From assembly GCA_027600665.1 (NCBI GenBank), contig JADGJL010000358.1, forward strand, positions 1 to 23,910: a stretch of DNA of 23,910 nt. Reading direction: 5' to 3'. The position numbers and the translations under genes were made by a program. Below, piece after piece: positions 11,019 to 20,144 of the stretch (its first letter is position 1; each line of letters opens with the position of its first letter). Origin of the DNA: Irineochytrium annulatum (taxonomy: Eukaryota > Chytridiomycota > Chytridiomycetes > Chytridiales > Chytridiaceae). Below the pieces are notes generated by a model. That model had not been told where the DNA came from. It searched no databases and saw only the letters and a program-made list of their open reading frames with translations.

Positions 11019-12441
11019 ATGCTGCCCGTCCTCCGCCTCCTGGCGGCGTTGCTCGGCATCGTCCTGGACCTCGTCGTGGTGTGGGTGAACTGGCCGCTGG
11101 GTGGAACCCTTCCCATCATCTTGCTCGCTGCACAGAACGCGCTGGATCACTTCAATGGTGCGTTTGCCCTTTCACCCCGGCCGCGATCTCGTCGCCGGAA
11201 GGCCTTTGGGGACTGATATCTGACTCCCTCCAGTCGCCGTGATCAACTTCATCCTGCCCGCAATCAACTCCGATGACTTCGCGGCGTCCACTGACAACGG
11301 GACCGACTTCATGCTCGAATACAGCGCCCCGTTTGCTGCCGCGTGCAATACCTCCTCGTTCATCACCAGCGCAATGTCCGTGGCCGGCTGTAAGCGTTCT
11401 TGATGGGCGGTTAAAAATCGAGGTTTAACGATTTGGTGCCGCTGACAGATGGGGCCTCAGCCGCGCTCGCGATCGAGCTCTACTCGCGAACGTCCTCGCG
11501 GACGCTCGTTAACATGGGCTTTAAGAACCTCACTTGGGCCCGCACCTGGCTTTACGTCTTTCTCTCCGTCATCCTGCCCGTGGTCGATATCGCCGTCCTC
11601 TTCATCTTCAGGTACGGCACGGGGGCGCACTACCTCAAGGGCGCCTACTGCGACATCGAGATCCCGCCTCTACCCTTGCTTCTCATCTACATCGCCGTCA
11701 CCGCGGCCCTCACGGCGACGGGTTCGTTCTTCACCATCTACGCCATCGTGACGTACGCCAGGCGGCGGTCCGCCATCCTCGCCCTGCTGGCCGAGGCCGA
11801 TGCCCGCCCGCCGATAGAGTGCTCCGCAACCACGGCGGCGTCGACGGCCCCTCGGACGACCGACCCCACGCTCACGGGCGCGGTCCGTGGCCTCAACGAG
11901 GACGAGCTGCACTCCCGCGCTCACTCGACGGCCCTGGTGCTGCTGCGCGCCCTGCGGCGGATGGCCATGTTCGCCGTCGTGTTCCACGTCATCGCGATCT
12001 ACACGGTCGCGAACGAGGTCCTGTTGGTCATCAAGTACTGGGGCCAGCCGCGGGTTGGCGCCGGGGCCGCGGCGGATGTCGGGAACGCGGTCATCAACAT
12101 GTACATTTGGCTGGCGACCGCGGTCGGGATCTTCGTATGCTTCGCAACGGTCAGTACTCCAATATTGCAGTTGCGTGCTTGCAGAACTTCGATGATAAAA
12201 GGTGTTTTTTTTTTTTTTTTTTATTCGTGAATAGGGAAGCCATGCCATGGACCGGTATCGGGCCGCGTTTCGACCGCTGTGGCGCAAGCGGGCGGGGCCG
12301 ATTAAAATGGAGGAGCGTGACGACTCTTTTCACGTAGAGCTCGATGATTTCACAATCAACTCCTCGCCTCCGCCGAAGATAAGCGAGCGACATTACGGGC
12401 GTGGCGCTGGGGTCTCGTTTACGGAGGGTGTGGAAGTCTGA
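11019..12441 (+). CDS. STE3-type (class D) fungal pheromone receptor, 7TM GPCR (4 exons)
   Basis: This G-protein-coupled receptor of the STE3 family senses lipopeptide pheromones or, in paralogues, unknown ligands at the plasma membrane. Exons are 11019-11157, 11234-11389, 11449-12149 and 12235-12441, giving 400 aa. Seven hydrophobic helices are visible: 3-24, 29-54, 86-110, 131-152, 168-195, a sixth after the long charged loop, and a seventh beginning NMYIWLATAVG. Cys84 at the top of helix 3 and Cys166 in the second outer loop (GAYCDIE) form the expected disulfide pair. FRYGTGAHY after helix 4 and FATGSHAMDRYRAAF after helix 7 match positions conserved in STE3 receptors. The tail is short (about 55 residues). 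The last intron (85 nt) contains a run of 18 T. No recognisable pheromone precursor lies next to it. The family call rests on several aligned motifs; a mating role is only inferred. Confidence 0.85.
12205..12222 (+). repeat. T18 homopolymer in the last STE3 intron
   Basis: Eighteen consecutive T residues lie 12 nt before the acceptor AG at 12233-12234, so the run serves as an extreme polypyrimidine tract. Such a run is prone to length change and sequencing error. A similar T16 run sits in the last RasGEF intron at 17028-17043. Confidence 0.8.
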
Positions 12442-13034
12442 TGAATACCTCTCTTTGTTAATAGTTTTTTTTCTTTCCGAGTAGCAAGTTTTCTGCTTGA
12501 TGATTTACCTTTTTGGGTAATTCCTTGTTAAGATGAACAATGCTAATAAGTAATTGCGGGATCTCATATTTTATTTGATGTTTTTCTTTACAAATCGTCG
12601 TATCAAAGCCCTCAGAACGTTTAATATCAGCCGTCGATGACGGCTACCAAGACTAGTGCAAGATGCAACGATGGTCATTATGACTATTCCGCCGCGAAAC
12701 GCCTTCCACTTACTAGACTCGTTGCGTAAAAGCAGACAGTGCAGGGGCGCGCCGAAGGTGAAATCTGCAGCGAATTACAAGTATTCACTTCAACGGAGAG
12801 GGCAATCAAAGTTCTGCAGCTGACGAAGGTCGAAAGCGGTCCGCCCTCTACTTAAACGACTTTTCCCTATTTTTACAAAGTTGCAGCGCGGCCGCCAAAT
12901 CCGAGTTTAGACCGCCAGGATAAATGCAGGATGTCTATATTAGTGACGCCCCTGAGCTTAAGGAATAGCAAGTTTTCGGATTTGACCGCGACGCACATCG
13001 TACGAACGCTAGCTCCACAGGCATCCAAAAGCTT
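12442..13034. other. Intergenic between the STE3 receptor and the F-box-like pseudogene
   Basis: No gene is supported here. The receptor gene and the pseudogene are tail to tail, so this should hold 3' regions. Two short plus-strand frames begin at ATG codons near 12636 and 12670 (30 and 54 codons), but neither ends in a CaaX motif nor shows coding character. The minus strand was also checked for CaaX ends without success. Confidence 0.45.
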
Positions 13035-13954
13035 CTAAGTAAGCGAAAGCTTCCGAAGGCGTGTAATACGGAGGCGCGGAAGTTCACTGTTTGTCAAAGT
13101 GTCGTAGCGGTTGATTAGGTAGTTGAAGTTCAGCAGCAGCTCGCGGTCAAAATTCTCGTCAGCCCCGTAAGGTTCACGATGCTGCCGACAATCGTGAGCC
13201 TCTGTAACGAGGGGAGACCCAGAAATCTTCCGACTGCTCCGATGTTCGCGGCCGTGGCATCCATGCAAGATTATTTTGAGCGCCGTAAGATTATGGGTCA
13301 TCTTTATAGTCACGTCCTCGAAAGACGCCGCGTTTCCACAGCGCAGAACAATTCTCTGAATTCCCGGCACCGCGAGCAGAGAGGCTACGGGCGTCACGGC
13401 AGGCACGAGCAGGTGGACAGGCGCCTCGATATATCGCTGAACCGCTTCACGAGCGCCGCGATCCACTGCCCATCGACGTCGACGAAGTTGATGCGCTCCA
13501 AGCGCCCCAGCGACGGCAGCAAATCCGTCCTTCGCCGCCCTCCACTCACAACTTCCGAACGGCTTTTAAGTAAACCGCATGTCGCCCAACCTCGCCAATT
13601 AGATTTGTGAGCGGTATCGTCATCGCCTTGCCGTCGGCAGTCAGACTACCCTCGGTAGTCGGCCGTGTCGAGATTTCGCGCGCAGATCGGAGTTGACGAC
13701 GGCATGACCCAAGAACCATCTTGACAGGGTCAGGCAGCCGACAAGAGCCTGTCGGTCGAACCACTGCGACGAGTCGAGGTGTTGCAGGACTGCAATCTTC
13801 ACGTCGTCGGTCAGCACTGGAAAGCGAAGCGTTCCGAGGTGTACAGGACTGCAATCTTCAAGTCGTCGACCAGCATTGGAGCGCGAAGCACCAGTTGCGT
13901 TTCCACCCTCTGCTAATGCAGAATTAGTTAGTTGGTAAATATGTGAGCACATAC
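13035..13954 (-). pseudogene. F-box / leucine-rich-like gene remnant with multiple frameshifts
   Basis: Protein-like fragments follow each other on the minus strand but in changing frames. Reading 5' to 3', an F-box-like start (VLTDDVKIAVLQHLDSSQ then RQALVGCLTLSRWFLGHAV) lies at about 13820-13690. Next comes PLTNLIGEVGRHAVYLKAV near 13620-13555, then LLPSLGRLERINFVDVDGQW near 13530-13470. VASLLAVPGIQRIVLRC follows near 13390-13330, then LGLPSLQRLTIVGSIVNLTG near 13210-13150. A last part ends LRKLSLT at the stop at 13035. The frame must change at least four or five times, and the gaps between fragments are too short for introns. This pattern fits the large mushroom families of F-box proteins with leucine-rich C-termini. 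The first fragment is duplicated (see the repeat at 13775-13890). Function would be substrate recognition for SCF ubiquitin ligase, but this copy is very likely dead. Confidence 0.6.
13775..13890. repeat. About 60-bp imperfect tandem duplication inside the F-box-like remnant
   Basis: The word caggactgcaatcttca begins at 13785 and, nearly unchanged, again at 13844; flanking gaggtgt and gcgaagc words repeat in the same order. The offset is 60 at the left edge (cgaggtg at 13775 and 13835) and 59 in the core, so one base was lost in one copy. On the minus strand both copies encode a VDDLKIAVL / TDDVKIAVL element, the first helix of the F-box-like motif, but in different frames because of the lost base. 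Confidence 0.8.
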
Positions 13955-14377
13955 AAGACGCCGTTTGTTTGGACTTAATTTTAAACCAAATTTTGTGCCA
14001 AATACTGGGCCTCGTTCCCTAACAACGTCACGGTTGGCCCTTGAGGTCCCCATCAAATGGTCGAGGGAGGTCTTTCTCATCTTCCGAAGGTCAGCTCTTG
14101 AAGCTGCATGCAGGTGCAGGTCCTTGGTGTAGGACTTCCCATGGGCCGAACAGTGGGGAATTGAACGAGGGTCACCAGTTTCGAACGAGTGTGTCCCCAC
14201 AGGTCATCAACACGGCGGGTTGAATATCGGCGCGGCCTGCCTCTCGCTCTCATGACCTCCTTTCTCGACGATGAAGCACCGAAGCCATTGAAGGGCTGCG
14301 ATGATCCCCGCACAAGATTTACTGTCGATCTCCCTTCGCGACCCCCACCAACGCGACGGCAGGTCGCCTGAGACGAG
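13955..14377. other. Region between the F-box-like remnant and the RasGEF gene
   Basis: No separate gene is supported here. It should contain the RasGEF promoter and 5' untranslated region. One possibility is a further RasGEF 5' exon: an ATG at 14252 opens 37 codons in frame with the main RasGEF exon. An in-frame stop could be removed by an intron at 14363-14425 (GTCGCC...GGCAG, 63 nt, phase 0). The donor is poor, so this was not adopted. Confidence 0.4.
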
Positions 14378-17193
14378 ATGCTCCCTCACACGACGGCCGA
14401 CGTTCTTCCCTACCACGGAAGGCAGGACTCCGTTAACGGAAGGGACGCGAGGGACGTAAACGTGTCGATCGACGACGCGACATCGATTCAACCGACCAAG
14501 ATGAGGAAGTACCCGTCGCGTGTTAACGAGGGCTGGGGCTTCGGTCAAGGATGGGAAAGCGAGCTACCGAACGACGTGTCGACGCTGAAGACTCTGTGTG
14601 GGGATCTGATCGTGGCTCAGAATATGTTTATGGAAAGATGCAAAGTATTTCGTCATTCGTTTAACTATGTCTTCGAAAGCGGTACTGAACTCACAAAATG
14701 TAGGAAACGATCCATCAGCTCGTGGAAGAAAAGCATATTGCATTATGCAAGAACAGGTTGTTAGAGCAGGCGAGCGGGATACAGGACAAGGAAACGAGCA
14801 TGAGATTCACGGATCAACTTCAATACTGGCAGGATGAATCGGAGAGGCAGACGGCTACCATTGCCTATTTGAAGGTATTATATTGAAAAACAAGCGCTGG
14901 GGGCATACACCTGAATGACTCGCTTCTTCCCTACAGATTCGTCTGAACATGCTGGAAATGGGAGCCATGCAACAAGAAGAGTATTATAGGAAGAACCTCG
15001 CGGATTTGACGAAACAACATACTGAGCAGCTCCAAGCAATTTTTCGACGAAATGAGGAAACTGAAAGAGCTTTTTTGGTGAGTTTGTTTATGAGGACGGG
15101 GATACTAGCAGACTGTAATCGCGGCGCCAACTGGTCCCGAAGAAATGCGCACTGCTCACCGCACTGCGCCGCATACCAGCAGTCCAATCTTGCGCCCGCT
15201 CTCATGGACCTATACACTAACACACCCACCAGTCGTACCAAAAGCTCCACTCGGACGAATCCGCCGAGCTCACCCGCCTCCGCTCCGAGCTCTCCGCCCG
15301 CCCCTCAACCTCGCGCCCCTTTCCCACCCACCTCGATGACGCCACCATAACCGAGCTCCGCGCCCTCCGCCGCGACCTCTCCGACCGCACGGCCGAGGTG
15401 CGGGCGCTCGAGGACCGCCTGGCGCTCACGGAGAAGCTCAAGCGCATGGTCGAGCGCGAGAACCTCGAGATCCGGAACGACATCGACAGGCTGCGGAGGA
15501 CGGTGCAGGAGGAGATGATGGGGAAGCTTCAGGGCGTGCGGACGGAGATGGACGAGAGGGATGAAACTGAGGGTGTCGTGGTGTTTGTTAAGGGTGAGGG
15601 TGGGAGCAAGAGGGTAAAGGGGGCCACACCGGAGAAATTGGTGGAGAGGTTGGTGGATCCTGCTACATACGGTATGTTCATCGTTTGGTTTTGAAAGGTG
15701 ACATCGCTAAAGTGGGTATTAGATGTGGAGTTCCTGCAGGTGTTCATGTTGACGTACAAGGTGTTCATGTCAAGTAAAGAACTGATGGAGATGATCGTGA
15801 GGAGGTTTAGGGAGTCCGAGGTTTCCGAGAGGGAGAAGGTCGCCGGGGAGATTGGGGTGCAGCTGCCGATTTTGTCGAGGTGGGTTTGCCTTTTGTGCGA
15901 AGGGGATAACTGATGTGAGAGGAACAAAGGATCGTCAACACGTTAAAGTTCTGGATCGAGAACTATTGGAGCGACTTCCAAGACGACGCGTCGCTGCTGC
16001 AGATGCTGTCCGGCTTCATGGCGTCGATCCCTAATGACAAAAGTGTCGCGACAATTAAAGCCTTGGTGAATCTGAAAGTAAGGTTTTTCTTAACTTCGTT
16101 TTACGTGTATTGCGTATCATCGCTGACGTCGCCTTCGCAGCTCAATACCCCCGACGACCGACCTCTGCCCGCATCAACTACTGCACCGCCAAAACCCATT
16201 CTCCCGCGCTCCTTGGCCAAACGCTACAGCGCCGACGTCACCCTAAACTCGAAGTTAAATTTTGTCAAGATCAACAACCGCTCCAACGAGGACGACGTCC
16301 GCGTGAGGCTCGTCGACCTGGAACCCCTGGAGCTCGCGAGGCAGCTGACGCTGATTGAGAGCGAGCTGTTTGTTGCCATTAAAGCAAGGGAGTTTGTCGA
16401 CCTGGCTTGGATGAAGGACGATAAGGACGTGAAGGCGCCAAATCTGACGAGGATGATCCAGTGGTCGAACCATGTGATCCACTGGATTATTACAGAGATC
16501 GTCAGCGTCAAGGAAGGGGGAGCGAAGGCGAGGGCGGGAATTTTTGTAAAGATGGTGCAGACCGCTCAGGTAAGCTATACTTTTCGCGGAAGTGTCGCTT
16601 AACGAATATGAAGTACATGGAGAAGATGAATAACTTCAACGGAGTCAAGGAGGTGTTAGCGGCGCTGCAGTCGTCATCGCTATATCGGCTGAAGAAAACG
16701 AAGGAGGTAATGGGCAAGCTTTCGCCGAGGTCGAAACGCGATTAACGGTGTGCAAAACAGCTGGTTGGGAACAAGCACCTCCAGGCGTACGAGGACCTCG
16801 TCAAGCTGACGTCTAGCGAGCTAAACTACAAGACGTTGCGCGCTCGCGTCCACGCCGCCCAGGCGCCGCTCATACCTTTTCCGGGGGTGTACCAGGGTGA
16901 CTTGGTGTTCCTGGATACATGCAGCAAGGACCGGCTGGAAGGCGGGCTCGTCAACTTCCTCAAGTTCCAGAAGTTGTCAAGCTATATTCTTGAGATCCAG
17001 GTAAATTTAAGTTTCCTCCTTAGGCGGTTTTTTTTTTTTTTTTAACTTTCAACATTTTCTCCAGTCGTTCCAGAGCGCGAGATACCCGTTTGAGCCCATT
17101 TGGGAAATCCAGGAGTACATCAGGACGGTTTCGGTCCTGGACGACGACCAGGCGTACACGGCCTCGCTGGCGTGTGAGCCAAGGCAGGGATAG
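14378..17193 (+). CDS. Ras guanine nucleotide exchange factor, CDC25 type (10 exons)
   Basis: This protein activates a Ras-family GTPase by catalysing GDP release. Exons are 14378-14644, 14704-14874, 14937-15077, 15233-15671, 15723-15879, 15930-16077, 16141-16569, 16614-16706, 16761-17000 and 17065-17193, giving 737 aa with consistent phases. The N-terminal ~90 residues are unrecognised. A coiled-coil-rich region (about 95-315) with many Glu, Arg and Leu follows. A REM-like helix bundle comes next (about 325-440: PEKLVERLVDPATY, VFMLTYKVF, LKFWIENYW). The catalytic RasGEF domain is at about 497-735: LEPLELARQLTLIE, MIQWSNHVIHWI, NNFNGVKEVLAALQSSSLYR, RLKKTKE, PFPGVYQGDLVFLD and a C-terminal WEIQEYI motif. 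No SH3 domain is seen, unlike classic Cdc25. One intron is only 44 nt and another 155. The true start may lie upstream at 14252. Confidence 0.88.
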
Positions 17194-17700
17194 AGAGGAG
17201 TTTGGGTCCTTATGGTTAAAGAATCGTAAAATATAGTCTGCAGAGATACAATGATATGAGTATGTTCATTCTTTCGAAAATGAGCTGGCATCGTCGTCTC
17301 CGAGCAGTGTGAGCAGCCCTAGAAAATGATTTGCGGGTACACGGCAAATACTGGGTTTTACATGAGGGTAGTAACTAAAACGAAGATAATTTTATGGAGG
17401 ATAATTGCTTATTAACAATGTCCCGCTGTGTCTGCGAACGGAAATAACACAGAATTCAAGAAAATACTACTCCAAGATAAAATAGGCCATAATTTCGCAA
17501 CACAACACATCCTTGCACTTGCACCAAAATGAGTCAAAAATGAGTCAACGAAGGGAAGGCGTACACATATCTGCAGCCTGACTCGCATAACAACGCCTTC
17601 GCATTCGCACAAGGTGAACATAATGAGTAAACCTCAACATAATAGGATCCTCCATTTTTGTATCTTCCACCTTGATGCTCCACGTTAAAGGCATCTTCTT
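17194..17700. other. RasGEF 3' region, no gene seen
   Basis: This AT-rich stretch lies downstream of the RasGEF stop. Short frames on the minus strand show no recognisable features. Nothing else is supported. Confidence 0.45.
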
Positions 17701-18460
17701 TTTTACAAAGTCGCCCGTGCTCTCCGATTTGATGCCGATGGGGGAACATCGCCATCTGGCTTGCGATCGTCCACCCCAACTACCTCTCGCTTGATGACGT
17801 CCCTCCCGTCGCCGTCGCCCGCCCTCCTTGAAGCAGCCGTCGTAAGATCCTCGGGTTCTAATCGGCCATCCTGCTTAACTCCCACCTACTTCTTTTACAA
17901 CGACCGCCTCACAGCCCCTCGCGTCTAGACTAACACCCTCCGCTTCAGTCATTTCCGCCTCCACAACCCGCACGTCGTCCACCTCAACGTCCACATAAAC
18001 ATCCTCCTTCACGATGGCCTCCATCACCCGCCGGCTACTCCACGGCCTCCTCCACGGCGTCCTGGAGCACGATCACGAGGCTCCTCGTATCGTCGGCATG
18101 ATTACCTGAGTCGCTGCTATGCCGCTGACGTCGCTGAGGCTGCTGTCGCGCTGTCGCTCGGGTCGATCTCTGCGTCGACGTCACCGTATCGTTCCCCATC
18201 GACGAACTTTCGCGCACCCACGGCGCCGCGGGGGCCCGCTTCCTCATTCTCCTCCTGGCCCTTCTCATCATAATTGACCCGCCGTCTAGATCCCCGTAGA
18301 GGGCGGTTACGGACAAAATTATCATTAACAAAAACTGCCTCGGCCGGCGAGCGAGTCCTGCTCGTCCTTTGAACCTCGCAGCCACGATGTCATCCGCGTC
18401 CGGGGGAGATTGATCGCCTCCGCCGAGGCCTTCGGCGGATTTGCACCCTTTTGATGTAGG
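17700..18460 (-). pseudogene. Possible eroded protein-coding remnant, family unknown
   Basis: A GC-rich block stands out from AT-rich flanks and, on the minus strand, reads as protein-like segments in shifting frames. In order these are a KGANPPKASAEAI stretch near 18450, then DADDIVAARFKGRAGL (about 18400-18350), RRVNYDEKGQEENEEAG (about 18280-18230) and SLSDVSGIAATQ near 18110. Next comes an acidic segment starting MEAIVKEDVYVDVEVDD at about 18026, then LEPEDLTTAASRRAGDGDGR near 17850-17800. The segments are hydrophilic, with mixed Asp/Glu/Lys/Arg, and none keeps a frame for more than about 60 codons. I cannot name a family. It could instead be a real gene with introns I failed to place, or GC-biased noncoding DNA. 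Confidence 0.3.
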
Positions 18461-18894
18461 AGGTGTACTGAACTAAAAACCCCTTAAAAAACCGAAGGCG
18501 AGTTCCGTGAGCCACATACATACTACAGTAAGATAGTGCATACTTGTGCAGCCAAACATTAAACATGTGAAGTGCATATGCCAATTTTCCTATTGTGTTT
18601 GAACTGTGAGGGGGATTAACGGTGTGGTAGGGAAATCAATGGAATTCATTATTATTTTCTTTTTTTCGCATAAAAATGCACATTGGAGTGATGTAAAAAC
18701 TACCCGCTCGGCAGCTGCTTCATAGCTGGTTGCAACATGAAGTAGGTGGGAGCAGAGACGCGGTGGCTCGGCAGGGTGGGTGTGGCAGTGGCTGGATGTT
18801 GAAGGTGTTGCCGCGACACATCGCGCGGCAACTGCCTCGCTCCGCACCGCCCGCACTGGCCCGCGCTCAGGCCTGACTGTGCTCGGGACGGCCC
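18461..18894. other. Upstream region of the secreted-protein gene
   Basis: No gene is seen in this stretch. It changes from AT-rich (about 18461-18700) to GC-rich near 18830. It should contain upstream control sequences for the gene at 18974. Confidence 0.45.
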
Positions 18895-18900
18895 TATAAA
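18895..18900 (+). promoter_or_regulatory. TATA box of the secreted-protein gene
   Basis: A perfect TATAAA stands in a GC-rich setting (gccctataaaggcgtc), 74 bp before the ATG at 18974. Its sharp contrast with the surroundings and its position suit a core promoter of a strongly or inducibly expressed gene. A CT-rich stretch (caccaaccaccgccttagct) sits between it and the start. Confidence 0.7.
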
Positions 18901-18973
18901 GGCGTCGGCCCCCGGCGGTTTGTAATCCATCATCCGCTCACCAACCACCGCCTTAGCTCCCGATCCTTCCAAC

Positions 18974-19762
18974 ATGATCTTCACCTCGACCATCACTATT
19001 GCCTCCGTCGCCGTCGCGCTCCTTATCGCGGCCCCCGCCGATGGCGCCAGAGTCCCCGTCAACAAGAACGCGTACAAACCCTCGCACACGCCGTCCCGCT
19101 ACGAGCCTAAGCCGACGCCGACATACTATGAGACGGAGCCGGCCTTCGAGCCCAAAGAGGCTCCATTGTACTCGCCTGAACCATCCTACACGCCGTCCAC
19201 GGTCGCTCCCAAGATCCCGAAGATCGCGACAACACCTGCCTACACTCCATCCGTCACGCCCTCTGTCTACATCCCAGAGACCCCGTACACGCCGGTCCCC
19301 AGCGGCGGCTACGCCTACTCGGACGACGCGTCCCTGATCTGCCCTCACACGATCGCCTCGCAACCGCACGGCTGCCGCCTCTTCGTCCGCGGCTTCGACA
19401 TCACGGGTGTCACGACCGAGGTCGACCTGACTATCGCCGACGGCATCATGACCGAGTGCGACTGCCTGGCCCGCTGCTCCGCGTCAAGCGCTCAGTGCGT
19501 CAGCTGGGTGTGGAAGTTCACGGACAACTCGGGCCACAGGACCTGCACCTTGTACAGCAACTACAATTTGCCAAGCGCCGTGACGATCGCGTACGATGTG
19601 AAGAAATCGACGGATATTTTGAAGCTGCAGCCGGCGAACAACCCGCAGGCTGGGTCCGCCATCCCGCAATGCACGATCGACGGGCAGCCCGGCAGCAAGC
19701 CAGACCCGGACTGCTTCTCCGGGTCGGTGTGGGTCAAGCCGGACAACTCACAGATCTGCTGA
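18974..19762 (+). CDS. Secreted Pro/Tyr-rich protein with C-terminal PAN/apple-like Cys-rich domain
   Basis: This single-exon gene encodes 262 aa. Residues 1-24 form a clear signal peptide (hydrophobic core ASVAVALLIAA, then DGAR). Residues about 28-115 are a low-complexity segment with repeated Tyr, Thr and Pro (PTPTYY, SPEPSYTPST, PAYTPSVTPS), probably O-glycosylated and cell-wall associated. From about 120 a Cys-containing domain follows, with motifs ICPHTIAS, CRLFVRGFDI, CDCLARCSASSAQCVSWVW, and RTCTLYSNYNLP. Its spacing resembles PAN/apple-type carbohydrate- or protein-binding domains. A second Cys-rich end finishes with DNSQIC. A TATA box lies 74 bp upstream. It is likely an extracellular or wall protein; the ligand is unknown. 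The reading frame, signal peptide and promoter make the gene firm, and the domain name is an inference. Confidence 0.85.
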   Translation: MIFTSTITIASVAVALLIAAPADGARVPVNKNAYKPSHTPSRYEPKPTPTYYETEPAFEPKEAPLYSPEPSYTPSTVAPKIPKIATTPAYTPSVTPSVYIPETPYTPVPSGGYAYSDDASLICPHTIASQPHGCRLFVRGFDITGVTTEVDLTIADGIMTECDCLARCSASSAQCVSWVWKFTDNSGHRTCTLYSNYNLPSAVTIAYDVKKSTDILKLQPANNPQAGSAIPQCTIDGQPGSKPDPDCFSGSVWVKPDNSQIC

Positions 19763-20144
19763 AGAGATGTTCAAGTGCGTGATTGCTGTTAGTACTTCCT
19801 GTTGTTATCATCAGCTCACTATTATTTCTTCGATCATCCTATTATCCTTTCCTTCTTTCATATCTTTTACCATCCGTGTTATCCTCGCCCTCTATCGATC
19901 AGATTATCTTGACGTGCTTATGTAGTTCTTGCATTTTGACAACACTCGAAAGCCAATTTTCGTTTTGGTCATATCTGCTTTGCCATATTTTTTCGTCGTT
20001 TGGCCGAAAGTATATGCAATAAAACTGATTTTGAGCATTACCCAACATCGCTGGATGCCAGCCGGGCCTCGTCATCACATATAATATACTGAAGAGTTTG
20101 GATGGAGACAACATCCATACTTCGATGCCAGCTATCCTTGATCG
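19763..20144. other. 3' flank of the secreted-protein gene
   Basis: This T-rich stretch follows the stop codon and suits a 3' untranslated region. AATAAA at 20018-20023, 256 nt past the stop, is a candidate polyadenylation signal. The hydrophobic open frame at 19783-20022 merely reflects T-rich sequence. Confidence 0.5.
20018..20023 (+). terminator. Candidate polyadenylation signal AATAAA
   Basis: An AATAAA hexamer lies 256 nt after the stop of the secreted-protein gene, in AT-rich sequence that ends soon after. Its use is inferred from position only. Confidence 0.4.

Noticed and set aside
11534..12337. 267-codon plus-strand frame over STE3
   Set aside because: It is the alternative frame of the receptor exon, with Arg/His/Gly/Pro composition typical of GC-rich shadows.
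12636..12835. Two short plus-strand ORFs after STE3 (30 and 54 codons)
   Set aside because: They end in LVA and CS rather than a CaaX motif and show no conserved feature.
14252..14425. Possible extra 5' exon and intron of the RasGEF
   Set aside because: Phase fits, but the donor GTCGCC is weak and no homology supports the added residues. It was kept only as an alternative start.
19783..20022. 79-codon hydrophobic frame after the secreted-protein gene
   Set aside because: It lies in a T-rich 3' untranslated region and has no domain.
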